From Tragulus kanchil (taxonomy: Eukaryota; Chordata; Mammalia; Artiodactyla; Tragulidae): a stretch of DNA of 64,000 bases. Of the stretch, positions 11,635 through 27,811 are shown in pieces; the first letter of the stretch is position 1, and each line of letters begins with the position of its first letter. A model generated the notes under the pieces. That model was not told the origin of the DNA. It did no database searches and saw only the letters and a program-made list of their open reading frames with translations. The stretch lies in contig JAIOJX010000005.1 of the NCBI GenBank assembly GCA_022376925.1, positions 88,433,501 through 88,497,500 on the forward strand. The letters are read 5' to 3'. The position numbers and the translations under genes are program-made.

Positions 11635-12152
11635 TGCACAAAAATGAACTCAAAATGGCTTAAAGACTTACCTATAAGATAAGACACAATAAAACTCCTA
11701 GAAGATAACATAGGCAAAAAGTTCTGTGACATACATCTTACCGATTTTTTCTAAGGTAAATCTCTGAAGTCATTGAAATAAAAGCAAAACAACAAAAAAC
11801 AAATGGGACTTAATCAAACTTACAAGTTTTTTTACAACAAAGGAAACCATAACAAAATGAAATCACAGCTCATAGAATGGGAAAAAATATCTGCATGTGA
11901 CTGACAAAGGCTTAATTCCCAAAACTTACAAACAACTTATACCACTCAATAACAAAAAATAACAAACAACCCAACCAAAATTTAAAAAAGTGAAGAAGAC
12001 CTAAGTAAACATGTCGCCAAAGAAGACATACTAAGAGCCAAATGGCACATTAAAAGATGCTCAGCATTACTATTAGAGAAATGCAAATCAAAACTACAAA
12101 GAGATATCACCTCACATTGGTTAGAACTCCATCATTAAAAACTCTACAAATA

Positions 12153-12432
12153 GGGGCTTCTCTGGTGGTCCAGAGCATAAAGAGTCTGCCTTGCAATGCA
12201 GGGGGCACTGGTTCAATCCCTGGTCCAGGGAGATCCCATGTGCTGAGGAGCTGCTGGACCGGTGTGTCTAATTGCGAGCCAGCGCTCTGAAGCACATGTG
12301 CCCAGAGCCAGTGCTCTGCACTGAGAGAGGGCCCCTGCAATGGGAGGCCCACACAGACCAAAGAATAAACATGGATGAAAAATATAAGCAAATAAAAATT
12401 CAATTAAAAAGAGGCCAAATTAAAAAAAAAAA
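12153..12432 (+). mobile_element. tRNA-derived SINE nested in L1, with target-site duplication
   Basis: Starts ggggcttctctggtggtcc, carries the B-box-like ggttcaatccctgg, and ends in an A-rich tail. A 10-bp target-site duplication, tctacaaata, lies at 12143-12152 and 12433-12442, so the insertion is clean and younger than the L1. Confidence 0.92.
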
Positions 12433-13255
12433 TCTACAAATAACAAATGCTGGAGAGGGTGTGGAGAAAAGTGAACCCTCCTACACTGTGGTGGGAATGT
12501 AAATTGGTGCAGCCACTATGGAAAACAGTATGGAGGTTCCTCAGAAAATTAGAAATACGGTTCCTCTATGATTCAGCAATCCCACTTGTGGGCATATATC
12601 CAGACAAAATTATGATTCAAAAGGAAACATTGCACCCCTGTGTTCAGAGCAGCATTATTCACAATAGCCAAGACATGGAAACAACCTAAATATTCACTGA
12701 CAGGTGAGTGAATAAAAAAGATGCAGTGCATATATACAATGAATGCCACTCAATCATTAAAAAAGAATGAAATAATGCCATTTGCAGCAACCTGGAAGCA
12801 ACCAGAGATTATTATACTAAGTGCCATAAGTCAGAAAGAGAAAGATGAATACCATATGATATCACTTATATGTGGAATCTAAACTATGACATAAATGAAC
12901 CTATCTACAAAACAGAAACAGACTCATGGACATAGAGGACAAATTTGTCATTGCCAAGGGGTGTGTAGAAGAGGGATGAAAGTGGGAGTTTGGGGTTAGT
13001 AGACTGACAAAGGCTTAATTCCCAAAACTTACAAACAACTTATACCACTCAATAACAAAAAATAACAAACAACCCAACCAAAATTTAAAAAAGTGAAGAA
13101 GACCTAAGTAAACATGTCGCCAAAGAAGACATACTAAGAGCCAAATGGCACATTAAAAGATGCTCAGCATTACTATTAGAGAAATGCAAATCAAAACTAC
13201 AAAGAGATATCACCTCACATTGGTTAGAACTCCATCATTAAAAACTCTACAAATA

Positions 13256-13534
13256 GGGGCTTCTCTGGTGGTCCAGAGCATAAAGAGTCTGCCTTGCAAT
13301 GCAGGGGGCACTGGTTCAATCCCTGGTCCAGGGAGATCCCATGTGCTGAGGAGCTGCTGGACCGGTGTGTCTAATTGCGAGCCAGCGCTCTGAAGCACAT
13401 GTGCCCAGAGCCAGTGCTCTGCACTGAGAGAGGCCACTGCAATGGGAGGCCCACACAGACCAAAGAATAAACATGGATGAAAAATATAAGCAAATAAAAA
13501 TTCAATTAAAAAGAGGCCAAATTAAAAAAAAAAA
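13256..13534 (+). mobile_element. Second copy of the nested SINE
   Basis: Same insertion as 12153-12432, repeated by D6, including the tctacaaata flanks. Confidence 0.9.
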
Positions 13535-14215
13535 TCTACAAATAACAAATGCTGGAGAGGGTGTGGAGAAAAGTGAACCCTCCTACACTGTGGTGGGAAT
13601 GTAAATTGGTGCAGCCACTATGGAAAACAGTATGGAGGTTCCTCAGAAAATTAGAAATACGGTTCCTCTATGATTCAGCAATCCCACTTGTGGGCATATA
13701 TCCAGACAAAATTATGATTCAAAAGGAAACATTGCACCCCTGTGTTCAGAGCAGCATTATTCACAATAGCCAAGACATGGAAACAACCTAAATATTCACT
13801 GACAGGTGAGTGAATAAAAAAGATGCAGTGCATATATACAATGAATGCCACTCAATCATTAAAAAAGAATGAAATAATGCCATTTGCAGCAACCTGGAAG
13901 CAACCAGAGATTATTATACTAAGTGCCATAAGTCAGAAAGAGAAAGATGAATACCATATGATATCACTTATATGTGGAATCTAAACTATGACATAAATGA
14001 ACCTATCTACAAAACAGAAACAGACTCATGGACATAGAGGACAAATTTGTCATTGCCAAGGGGTGTGTAGAAGAGGGATGAAAGTGGGAGTTTGGGGTTA
14101 GTAGATGTAAAGTGTTATATAGAGAATGGATAGACAACCAGTCCTACTGTAGAGCACAAGGAACTATACTCAGTGTCCTGGGATAAACCATAATGGAAAA
14201 GAACATAAAAAGTAT

Positions 14216-14239
14216 ACACACACACACACACACACACAC
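14216..14239. repeat. (CA)n microsatellite
   Basis: About 12 CA units between the L1 and the antisense SINE. Confidence 0.95.
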
Positions 14240-14460
14240 GTCACTGCTGTGGCTAAGTTGCCGCAGTCGTGTCTCTTTGCAACCCCATAGACCATAGCTT
14301 GCCAGGTTCCTCTGTTCGTGGGATTCTCCAGGCAAGAATACTAGAATGAGTTGCCACGCCCTCTTCCAGGGGATCTTTCTAACTCATAGATTGAACCCCG
14401 GTCTCTTGCGCTTCTGCATTGGCAGGCAGGTTCTTTACCACTGGTGCCACCTGGAAAGCT
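14240..14460 (-). mobile_element. Bov-tA/BOV-A-type SINE, antisense, left arm of an inverted pair
   Basis: Antisense landmarks are gcagtcgtgtctctttgc, gggattctccaggcaagaat, ggggatctttctaac and gttctttaccactggtgcc. Its positions 14365-14424 are the perfect reverse complement of 14576-14635 in the SINE to the right. Confidence 0.88.
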
Positions 14461-14467
14461 CACATAC

Positions 14468-14519
<52 letters not shown>
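14461..14519. repeat. (CATA)n / (TA)n microsatellite
   Basis: A few catacata units followed by about 20 TA units, lying between the two inverted SINEs. Confidence 0.95.
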
Positions 14520-14521
<2 letters not shown>

Positions 14522-14540
14522 CACATTTACATATGTATCA

Positions 14541-14725
14541 GACTTCTTGGGTGGCTCAGTGGTAAAGAATTCACGTGCCAATGCAGAAGCGCAAGAGACC
14601 GGGGTTCAATCTATGAGTTAGAAAGATCCCCTGGAGGAGGAAACAGTAACCCATTTCAGTATTCTTGCTTGGAAAGTTCCATAGATAGAGGAACCTGGTG
14701 GGTTATGGTCACAAAGAGGCATGTA
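14541..14725 (+). mobile_element. Bov-tA SINE, sense, right arm of an inverted pair
   Basis: A sense SINE: gggtggctcagtggtaaaga head, ttcagtattcttgcttgg, and a gaggaacctggtgggttatg block. The internal 60 bases 14576-14635 equal the reverse complement of 14365-14424, whereas the flanking SINE sequence differs at about one base in five. Confidence 0.88.
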
Positions 14726-14735
14726 AATGCATATC

Positions 14736-14772
14736 CATGTATGTGTGTGTGTGTGTTTGTGTATGTGTATTT
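14736..14772. repeat. (TG)n microsatellite, imperfect
   Basis: A TG-rich run with TTTG and TATG interruptions. Confidence 0.85.
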
Positions 14773-14850
14773 GTAAAAGTGAATCATTTTGCTATACAGC
14801 AGAAATTAACACATTGTAAATCAACATACATAAAATTACTAAAAATTAGC
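14773..14850 (+). repeat. L1 3' terminus, resumed
   Basis: The gtgaatcattttgctatac, agcagaaattaacac and attgtaaatcaac blocks are the 3' end of the L1 whose body stops at about 14215. The SINE pair and microsatellites sit inside the 3' UTR. Confidence 0.75.
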
Positions 14851-15506
14851 AATGCATGGCTTTATTTTTACTTTTCACTCAATAGTTTTGGTGCACTGAA
14901 CTACCAAATGCCAGTCTTTTACCCTCCTAAGTTTTCCAAGTAAAGAAGTGATATTTATACTATAATTATACTTCAAAAGATCTTTTGTCTCTATATGAAT
15001 AGAGTCCATTGTCCGCTTACATGCTTCTCAGCTGACATCTGCGAAGACAGTTTACACATGAGAAGATGGGTCAAGACAAGTAGGGAAGACAGTTATACAG
15101 TAGAGACAATGTTGGATAAATTCACTCCCAAATTACTTCACAAATTTAGAGTGTTTGCCATTTAAGCTCAGTCATTTATTTATATTCCAGTGTTTAATCT
15201 TCCTGAGTAAATTTTGCTGCCTAAATTCATAATACAAATTTGTTCAAAAGATTTTTTCTGACCATCTTTCCAAAAGTTATTTTTGATAACTTTACTAATA
15301 CATTTGTCAATACCCACAGTCTCCCATATTGTGTGTGCTCAGATAATACTTTGCAAAAGACATATATTCACTATCACAGGATTAGAATCCTACTTAGGAT
15401 TAAAGTCAGTTTATTATTCATTCCTATTTGGTACAAAAATGAAATTAAAGTACAAAGGGTTTGGAAAGTATGTTCACATAGTAAAAATACTTCTATTAAT
15501 AGCAGT
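14851..15506. other. No gene; unassigned intronic sequence
   Basis: AT-rich sequence without a recognised repeat or exon. The overlapping 132- and 90-codon ORFs that begin at 15240 and 15283 run into a MIR element and show no known domain. Confidence 0.5.
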
Positions 15507-15690
15507 GATGGATATTATTTATTTGTCTCTTGCTATGTTGCCAACACTGTCCTAAGGGTTTTAGTTGTGGTAAATTATTTAGTCTTCACAATAATACCAT
15601 TACATAGAGACTATTATTATCAGGATTTTATAAGCTGAACAGTGGTAGTCAAGAGAACTTGTGAAAGTCTCAAGGTTATATGGTAAAAAA
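15507..15690 (+). repeat. MIR SINE
   Basis: MIR core pattern: tgctatgttgccaacactgt, ctaagggttttag, tcttcacaataataccatta, ctattattatcagg. Ancient and degraded. Duplicate at 16763-16946. Confidence 0.75.
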
Positions 15691-15699
15691 TACATATAT

Positions 15700-16090
15700 A
15701 TAACTAACGTAGCAATCTATTATGCTTGGTATATATCATGAGCTGTTCTAAGAGCTTCATATGTTTAACATATTTAAACAACACACAAGGAAACTATCAT
15801 ATAAAATCCAGTACCTATTATCATTGCCATTCTCATATTGAAAAGGGGTAACCTTAAGCCCCTGGAGAAGGAAATGGCAACCCATTCCAGTATTCTCGCC
15901 TGGCAAGTCCCATGGATAGAGGAGCTTTTCAGGCTATAGTCCATGGGGTCTCAAAGAGTCGGACATGGCTTAGCAACTAAAAAGCCAAACTAAAGCGCCT
16001 AAGTATTCAATTACTTGTCCATATTCATGTAGTTAGTAAATGATTACCTGGGATTGGAGGCCCACATCCTATTTCTCTGGTGACGCTTAG
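15700..16090 (+). repeat. Second MIR, split by a Bov-tA fragment
   Basis: The left half (15700-15858) shows gagctgttctaagagcttca and tattatcattgcc. The right half (15990-16090) shows ttacttgtccatattcatg and tgattacctgggattgg, the MIR 3' part. The SINE between them inserted into the MIR. Confidence 0.65.
15860..15982 (+). mobile_element. Bov-tA SINE 3' part inside MIR
   Basis: Contains ggcaacccattccagtattc, gcctggcaagtcccatgg and tcaaagagtcggacatggc. The tRNA-like head is absent. Confidence 0.8.
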
Positions 16091-16762
16091 AGAGGGTGTT
16101 TGAACTCTGGCAACCCAGCACCAGACCTCATGTCTTATCATTTCTTTCTGCTGCCTTGCAGACAAAATTATACATGAGTTTTTGGTAGAATTATTCAAAT
16201 CTGAGATAAGAAGAGACTTCAAAAGTGACCATCTATTGAGAAATCTATTTTACATCTGTTGCAGAATCCTCTCCAAAATTACCTCAAGAAGTTTTGTCCA
16301 GACCTTCTTTGAACATTTTCACTAACAGAGGATATACTAACCCCAGGGGCAACTCATTCTATTTTGCGCTAATATTATGAGAAAGTTCTTTCCTCTATTC
16401 ACAAATTTGATTTCCATTTAAGCTCAGTCATTTATTTATATTCCAGTGTTTAATCTTCCTGAGTAAATTTTGCTGCCTAAATTCATAATACAAATTTGTT
16501 CAAAAGATTTTTTCTGACCATCTTTCCAAAAGTTATTTTTGATAACTTTACTAATACATTTGTCAATACCCACAGTCTCCCATATTGTGTGTGCTCAGAT
16601 AATACTTTGCAAAAGACATATATTCACTATCACAGGATTAGAATCCTACTTAGGATTAAAGTCAGTTTATTATTCATTCCTATTTGGTACAAAAATGAAA
16701 TTAAAGTACAAAGGGTTTGGAAAGTATGTTCACATAGTAAAAATACTTCTATTAATAGCAGT

Positions 16763-16946
16763 GATGGATATTATTTATTTGTCTCTTGCTATGTTGCCAA
16801 CACTGTCCTAAGGGTTTTAGTTGTGGTAAATTATTTAGTCTTCACAATAATACCATTACATAGAGACTATTATTATCAGGATTTTATAAGCTGAACAGTG
16901 GTAGTCAAGAGAACTTGTGAAAGTCTCAAGGTTATATGGTAAAAAA
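16763..16946 (+). repeat. Second copy of MIR
   Basis: D7 copy of 15507-15690. Confidence 0.75.
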
Positions 16947-17115
16947 TACATATATATAACTAACGTAGCAATCTATTATGCTTGGTATATATCATGAGCT
17001 GTTCTAAGAGCTTCATATGTTTAACATATTTAAACAACACACAAGGAAACTATCATATAAAATCCAGTACCTATTATCATTGCCATTCTCATATTGAAAA
17101 GGGGTAACCTTAAGC

Positions 17116-17238
17116 CCCTGGAGAAGGAAATGGCAACCCATTCCAGTATTCTCGCCTGGCAAGTCCCATGGATAGAGGAGCTTTTCAGGCTATAGTCCAT
17201 GGGGTCTCAAAGAGTCGGACATGGCTTAGCAACTAAAA
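17116..17238 (+). mobile_element. Second copy of Bov-tA fragment
   Basis: D7 copy of 15860-15982. Confidence 0.8.
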
Positions 17239-17656
17239 AGCCAAACTAAAGCGCCTAAGTATTCAATTACTTGTCCATATTCATGTAGTTAGTAAATGAT
17301 TACCTGGGATTGGAGGCCCACATCCTATTTCTCTGGTGACGCTTAGAGAGGGTGTTTGAACTCTGGCAACCCAGCACCAGACCTCATGTCTTATCATTTC
17401 TTTCTGCTGCCTTGCAGACAAAATTATACATGAGTTTTTGGTAGAATTATTCAAATCTGAGATAAGAAGAGACTTCAAAAGTGACCATCTATTGAGAAAT
17501 CTATTTTACATCTGTTGCAGAATCCTCTCCAAAATTACCTCAAGAAGTTTTTGTCCAGACCTTCTTTGAACATTTTCACTAACAGAGGATATACTAACCC
17601 CAGGGGCAACTCATTCTATTTTGCGCTAATATTATGAGAAAGTTCTTTCCTCTATT

Positions 17657-21249
<3,593 letters not shown>

Positions 21250-21864
21250 TAGTTCTTGATTATAGACCTGCAATGAAGCTAAGGAGGCATTTGAAAGGAT
21301 TATCATGTTTTTTTTTTATCACCTTGATATCTCAGTGTTAGTTCCAGTTCAGTTTAGAAGAAAAACAGGTTGAAATTCACTAGAGTCATGAGCACACTCC
21401 CCTCTGGAACCCGGTGAACCTAAGAGAGCTGAGAGGACAAGAGCACAGCTTTGTATTCGTTTCATACAGTGGTTCCAGCACTTGTGATTTGTAAAACCAT
21501 CTGCAAATTAGTTAACACATCTGAGTTTAAGTTCCTTATCCAAGAAATAGGGCTGATAGTTATCGTAGTGAGGGGTGAGTGTTCTTGTGATGACAAAAAT
21601 AAGGCAGAGCTTGTAGCAATGGTTATGGTGCTTATTACCACAGTGACTGGCATATAAACTTATCTTTTGATATTTTTAAGGGGTCATTTTCACTCTTTTG
21701 TCAGATCTTTGTACTGGAACTTCAAAAGGAATAAGAGCAGTTTCAGGGCCACAAGGAAAATGGGATTTTTCCTCAGTAGTGGCTCTTATACTTCCATTGG
21801 GCTTATTCTGACAAAGATATAAACCCCTGAGACTTTGCCAGATGTAAATTGTTTCCTGGGCATT

Positions 21865-22060
21865 TCATACTGATGATCTAGTGCTGCATCATCCAGCTCA
21901 GTACCCACAAGCCACATGTGACCATTTCAATTAAAGTTATTAAAATGAAATTAAATTAAAAGTTCAGTTCCTCAGTCACACTTTAGCCTGCTCACTTTAG
22001 CCTGTGGCTGTGATGTTGGCACTGATATAGAATTCTTTTTTACTAATACAGATAGTTCTA
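21865..22060. repeat. Old interspersed repeat, probably a DNA-transposon remnant
   Basis: The caagccacatgtgacc, aattaaattaaaag and cagttcctcagtcacac blocks resemble a common mammalian MER repeat. Family not assigned. Confidence 0.45.
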
Positions 22061-23404
22061 TTGAACTGCATTGACTTAGAGTTAGCGCATGAATTCTAGG
22101 AGGCCTGGAAATTTGATTTGGCAATTCTCCTGGAGGCCACTTCCCTCTGAAGAAGTTCTAGGATTGAACAGTTACAGTTTCCTGAAGTCGGACTCCTCTT
22201 TTACGGTACCCTACTTGATGTCCTCAGGCACGGAATTCATCTTTGTAGGACATTTAATTTTTCTGCATCCTTTTTTGGTCCACTCTGATAGGCCCAGAGG
22301 TTGAAGAGGCCATTTTAGACCCCAGCATCCACTTTTGAAAAAGAAAATGGTCAGTAGAATATATAGAAAGCATGGTTGTGGCTTTCTGGAAATTGCTAGT
22401 TACTAACTGCAAACAAAGGTATGCTAATAAAGACACACACATGCACATACATGAACACACAGGTACTCTATACCCATTGATCAGCTGGTGTTCTCTGCTG
22501 AATATGAGACACCGTCAGTTTAGATAACAAGTAATACCCTTGAGAGATCCTCTGGGAGTCATTTCCTGACCCTACCATCTTAGGAATGGCTCTCATTGAT
22601 CTTATGCTTTTGCATTTCCTCTGCTAGTCCGCAGCCTCCCATGTCCTATGGTTTACAGCCTTGCTTAGAAAATTTTTATTTAAGAAGGAAATTTTGTAAA
22701 CTTTCAGGGGTGATAATGTTATGCAGCTGTTTGAAAAACAAAGACCAAATGTGACTTCTGACTAAATCACTATTGTATTTCCCAACAAACAGTACATTAT
22801 GTGCACCCCTATCAAAGTGGCGTCATATATTTGCAGTCTCCAGCAGATGAAGGCATTCTTTGTTTGAAATCTCAAGTAGAAGGCTGCATTATTATAAAAG
22901 GATTATTTTCTGCCCTTGACCCTGAATTAAATTTGCATTTTAGAAATTAAAACAAAAAAGGTTCATTTGTGGACTGGACCTCCTTTTGTTCAACTGGAAA
23001 ATCAGTAATTGTATCCAGTCTTACAAACTGTGAAACAAAACCATAAGGAATTAGACAAAATAAAATAACAATGGCACTTATTTGGGCTTTTTTCTACCAT
23101 CCTTAGAGAAATAGGTTTAACATGACTTAAGTCTGAATTTGAATATAAGTGCTTGAATTTTCATAACACAATTTACACAGAGGTTCTCTAAGTCAACCAG
23201 TCCATAGGTAAGGTGCCAAAGAGAGGATGAGGAAGGATCTGAGCTATGTCTACTCTGGCTCATTTCCCAAATTTAGCAGCCAGCTAAGTCATATATTTTC
23301 CTAAGGGAAAGATAGACAGGGAGAAAGGAGAGTTGTCAGGGTGCTAATCTAATGAAAACAAAAAGTCAGGGAATAGAGGCCCCTCACCTCAAAGATATTG
23401 TTCT

Positions 23405-23530
23405 CCAGTTTTAAAGGAGGAAACTAAGGCCCAGGCAGCCTAAGCAACTTGGCCGGCATCTTGCTGTTAGAAAGTAAGGAAGCCAGAAGAGGCAGCCAGG
23501 CTCCCTGACTTGAGGCCCAAAGCACCCTGT
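23405..23530 (+). repeat. MIR SINE 3' fragment
   Basis: The aaggaggaaactaaggccca, gcaacttggccggcat and ttgctgttagaaag blocks match the MIR 3' half. Confidence 0.6.
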
Positions 23531-23891
23531 CATGGCTGCCTCTCTTTGCTGAAGACTTCAGAGACAGACAGGGCAGTTTCTTCTGTTCTTTATCCTTTCT
23601 AGCAAGTTAATGGTGCTTTCTACAGTGTGAGGACTTGAAGGTGAGCTGAATTTACTTTACGTGGATAGCAACTAGAGGCTGGCTTTCTTTCATATGTTTG
23701 ACTGGACTTACAACAGATGAACCATTTTAAATATAAAATGACCAAGGATGTCATATGGTAGCATAATTTCAGCTGTTTCCACCCTCCTGCCCCACAGAAT
23801 GAAATTATAAGCTCACTCCCAGTCGTGAACTAGCCTAGCCCCAATGGTTGATGGCTTACATTCTTTTATGCATTCCAGAGAGCTGCATTAA

Positions 23892-24338
<447 letters not shown>

Positions 24339-24973
24339 TTAGTCAACAACAGCAGCATGCAGTTAGACAGCTTGACTTTCTGGTTCTTCTTACAGACAGA
24401 ATCTTCTCTCCCTATTTTATTTAATGTTGGCATATAATAATTTTCAAAAGAACAGCATAAAAAAAGTGATCTTAAACCAAAGCTGAGGAATTTTCTTTTC
24501 TCGATGGAATAAAAAGGACTTTGATTAGTGGCTAATTCTACAACTTCTGTGTGATGCTATCAGATGTTAGACTTGTTCAACGACTAAGTGATTTATTTGT
24601 CTTGAACTATTTGAAAAGCTGTGGACAGGGTTACAGTGAGATGCCCTCAAGAGATTTAATGCAGACAAACTGTCGCGGCTGTTACCTGAAAATAGAGAAG
24701 CTTTGAACTTCGGCTCTATTATCAGACTATCTCATCTGATCTTTTCTGCAGTGTCCCTCTGACATCAAAAAATGTACAGTCAGTGAATGCCGAACAAATG
24801 AAGGGGAAAGTGCCTTTAAAATTACCTCACTGTGGGCTGGAAGCAGTGAAAATCTCTGCCCAGCTGCCATAGCATCAAGAGCCCTATTCATCGCTGCATG
24901 GACCTTTCAAGGAAAATCATTTTTCTGGGCTGCTGTGGTCTTCTGTCATGGCGTATATTTTCGTACTGTAGCC
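24339..24973 (+). other. TMEM26: TMEM26 3' UTR (first copy)
   Basis: Non-coding sequence after the TAG. A canonical AATAAA lies at 24508-24513 with T/G-rich sequence following. Removing D9, the UTR or downstream sequence would continue at 26154. Confidence 0.75.
24508..24513 (+). terminator. TMEM26: Candidate polyadenylation signal AATAAA
   Basis: AATAAA about 170 bases after the stop codon, followed by ctttgattagtgg and ttctgtgtgatg. Duplicate at 25703-25708. Whether it is used, or a more distal site is preferred, cannot be told from sequence. Confidence 0.5.
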
Positions 24974-25086
24974 CCACCCTCCTGCCCCACAGAATGAAAT
25001 TATAAGCTCACTCCCAGTCGTGAACTAGCCTAGCCCCAATGGTTGATGGCTTACATTCTTTTATGCATTCCAGAGAGCTGCATTAA

Positions 25087-25533
<447 letters not shown>

Positions 25534-27595
25534 TTAGTCAACAACAGCAGCATGCAGTTAGACAGCTTGACTTTCTGGTTCTTCTTACAGACAGAATCTT
25601 CTCTCCCTATTTTATTTAATGTTGGCATATAATAATTTTCAAAAGAACAGCATAAAAAAAGTGATCTTAAACCAAAGCTGAGGAATTTTCTTTTCTCGAT
25701 GGAATAAAAAGGACTTTGATTAGTGGCTAATTCTACAACTTCTGTGTGATGCTATCAGATGTTAGACTTGTTCAACGACTAAGTGATTTATTTGTCTTGA
25801 ACTATTTGAAAAGCTGTGGACAGGGTTACAGTGAGATGCCCTCAAGAGATTTAATGCAGACAAACTGTCGCGGCTGTTACCTGAAAATAGAGAAGCTTTG
25901 AACTTCGGCTCTATTATCAGACTATCTCATCTGATCTTTTCTGCAGTGTCCCTCTGACATCAAAAAATGTACAGTCAGTGAATGCCGAACAAATGAAGGG
26001 GAAAGTGCCTTTAAAATTACCTCACTGTGGGCTGGAAGCAGTGAAAATCTCTGCCCAGCTGCCATAGCATCAAGAGCCCTATTCATCGCTGCATGGACCT
26101 TTCAAGGAAAATCATTTTTCTGGGCTGCTGTGGTCTTCTGTCATGGCGTATATGCTCTTCTGGAAATGTTACTGCTTTGGCTGGGGTGCTGCAAAATTCA
26201 CAGCTAGCCATTTTGATTACAGATCTACTGGTTGTGAGGCAGGAAATACTGATAATGCTGACAAAGTCACAATTTTTACCCTGAACACGATGTGTAGTCT
26301 TGGTCAGGATTTCCCTTACCATTTTCTGTATTGCCAAGTTGAATTATGTGTGTTGATGCAAGAAAGCACTGAAGCAGTGAGTAAAGGGGTTTCAGGTCCT
26401 TTGAGTGTTACCACAGTCCCTGGTGTCTGCCTGCAGTCCTGGGAGCTCGTCTGAACTGCCACGGCTGGAGGTGGCCTTTGGTCTCAGGAAGATGGTGGTG
26501 ATGGAGGCTTGCATCAGCCCTGCTCAGGACTGACAGCCCTTGATGAGTGATGGGGGTCAGAAAATGCCACAGCATTGTGGCAATCAGGAGATGCGTGTTT
26601 CTTCCTCACATTATGGCCGCATTTCCCCAGTATTGAAATAGCTGTTTTTTACCTTTGTATGCCTCTGTACTTTCCAGATGGAGGCAATTCAGAACATTTT
26701 TAAATGATTTTTGCTTTTAAAGATACAGTGTGAAAATTTACCTGGCAATACAGTAGTAATTATACAAGGCAAACAGCTCCAAAACAGCTCCTTTAGGGTT
26801 CAAAGCATAATTCCTCCTTGTTATTTTGCTCAGGAATTGAAAGGGACATTAAAGACAGGGTGTGACCTTAAACACCCAATTGGGACCATTTTTGCTATAA
26901 AGCTGTGTGGCATGATATCTGTTCAAATCATTTAATAGAGTTGAATAGGCAAACTCTGTTTTTATACAGAAAAATTAATATTTTCCAATTAATAGCTTCT
27001 TCAGTGCCTGATAATGATCTTGTTTCTTTTCTTCCTCATGTTTCTAATTTTAACAATATGATGACTGTAAAATTACACATGAATCTAAGGGAGTACATTT
27101 ATAATTTTCCATAATAATTTTATGAAAGCTAACATCAGGAAATTGCATTTATATAAAAAACTTGACAACTTTTAAGGGCATGTTATTTAAAATGCTTAGC
27201 AATTGAGCACAAAATAATAACTGCTATTTATAAAGATGCCTCAACAGAATCTGTTTTTATGTTGACTGTCTTATGTTGAATGTTTTCCTCCACACATGTA
27301 TGTGCTGCTTATTATTGCAGATTTGCTCATGGGCATGCTTTTTATGTTATATTTTTTTTCTTCCAGCAAAACAAATATTGGGCCTCTAAAAATAGATAAA
27401 GTATGAAGTAGTATGGCTGTTGCGCAGATATTTTTAAAATGCTTTCAAATCTGAGACTAGGCTTGGCTCTGTGAATGAGTTTCTAGTACTTAAGTATTTT
27501 GAAATTAGCAGTCCTCCAAGGAAAAAGAAAGCCCAGAGTCTAGCTTTACTGTCCTGCCAGGAAGGCCAAGAGTTCCCAAGACTCTCAGCAAGTGT
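25534..27595 (+). other. TMEM26 3' UTR second copy and downstream sequence
   Basis: 25534-26153 repeats 24339-24958. From 26154 the sequence is unique and may be distal 3' UTR. Small ORFs (84, 103, 74 and 69 codons) have no recognised domain. No AATAAA was noticed in 26154-27595, so the UTR end is not fixed. Confidence 0.5.
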
Positions 27596-27811
27596 ATACG
27601 CACTAAGTTGCTTCAGTCGTGTCCACCTCTGTGTGACCCCATTGACTGTAACCTGCCAGCGTCCTCTTTCCATGGGCTTCTCCAGGCAAGAATACTGGAG
27701 TAGGTGACCGGCCCTTCTCCAGGGGATCTTTCTGCACTGGGATAGAACCCATTTCTCCTATGTCTCTGCACTGGCAGATAGGTTCTTTGCTACGAGCACC
27801 ACCTGGGAAGC
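27596..27811 (-). mobile_element. BOV-A2/Bov-tA-type SINE, antisense
   Basis: Antisense landmarks in order: taagttgcttcagtcgtgtc, gtgaccccattgactgtaac, ttctccaggcaagaatactg, ccaggggatctttctgc, caccacctgggaagctg. Full length by appearance. Confidence 0.88.

Larger units (their letters stand above)
11899..14105. repeat. Direct duplication D6, offset 1102-1103
   Basis: Copy 1 is 11899-13003 and copy 2 is 13002-14105, overlapping by two bases. The only difference noted is in the SINE (aggcccctg versus aggccactg with a one-base length change). Confidence 0.96.
11635..14220 (+). repeat. Sense L1, ORF2 C-terminal part and 3' region
   Basis: It follows the artiodactyl L1 order: aactcctagaagataacatagg, aaagcaaaacaacaaaaaac, ccaaagaagacatac, agagaaatgcaaatcaaaac, tggagagggtgtggagaaaa, gtggaatctaaactatgac, then ggataaaccataatgg. 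The frame is broken and the 5' part is missing. Length is inflated by D6. A SINE is nested within it, and the extreme 3' end resumes at 14775 after an inverted SINE pair. Confidence 0.85.
15137..17656. repeat. Direct duplication D7, offset 1256-1257
   Basis: Copy 1 is 15137-16399 and copy 2 is 16398-17656. The start of copy 2 (16398-16413) is shorter than its template: ttcacaaattt is followed by a deletion of about 5 bases. One T-run difference (gaagtttt versus gaagttttt) lies near the other end. Confidence 0.95.

Noticed and set aside
12153..12432. tRNA gene suggested by A/B-box-like sequence in SINE heads
   Set aside because: The tRNA-like part is the head of a SINE with a target-site duplication and A tail; no cloverleaf with an intact anticodon arm is evident.
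15240..16894. 132-codon + ORF, present twice
   Set aside because: Runs through a MIR element in AT-rich DNA; its identity between copies reflects D7, not conservation.
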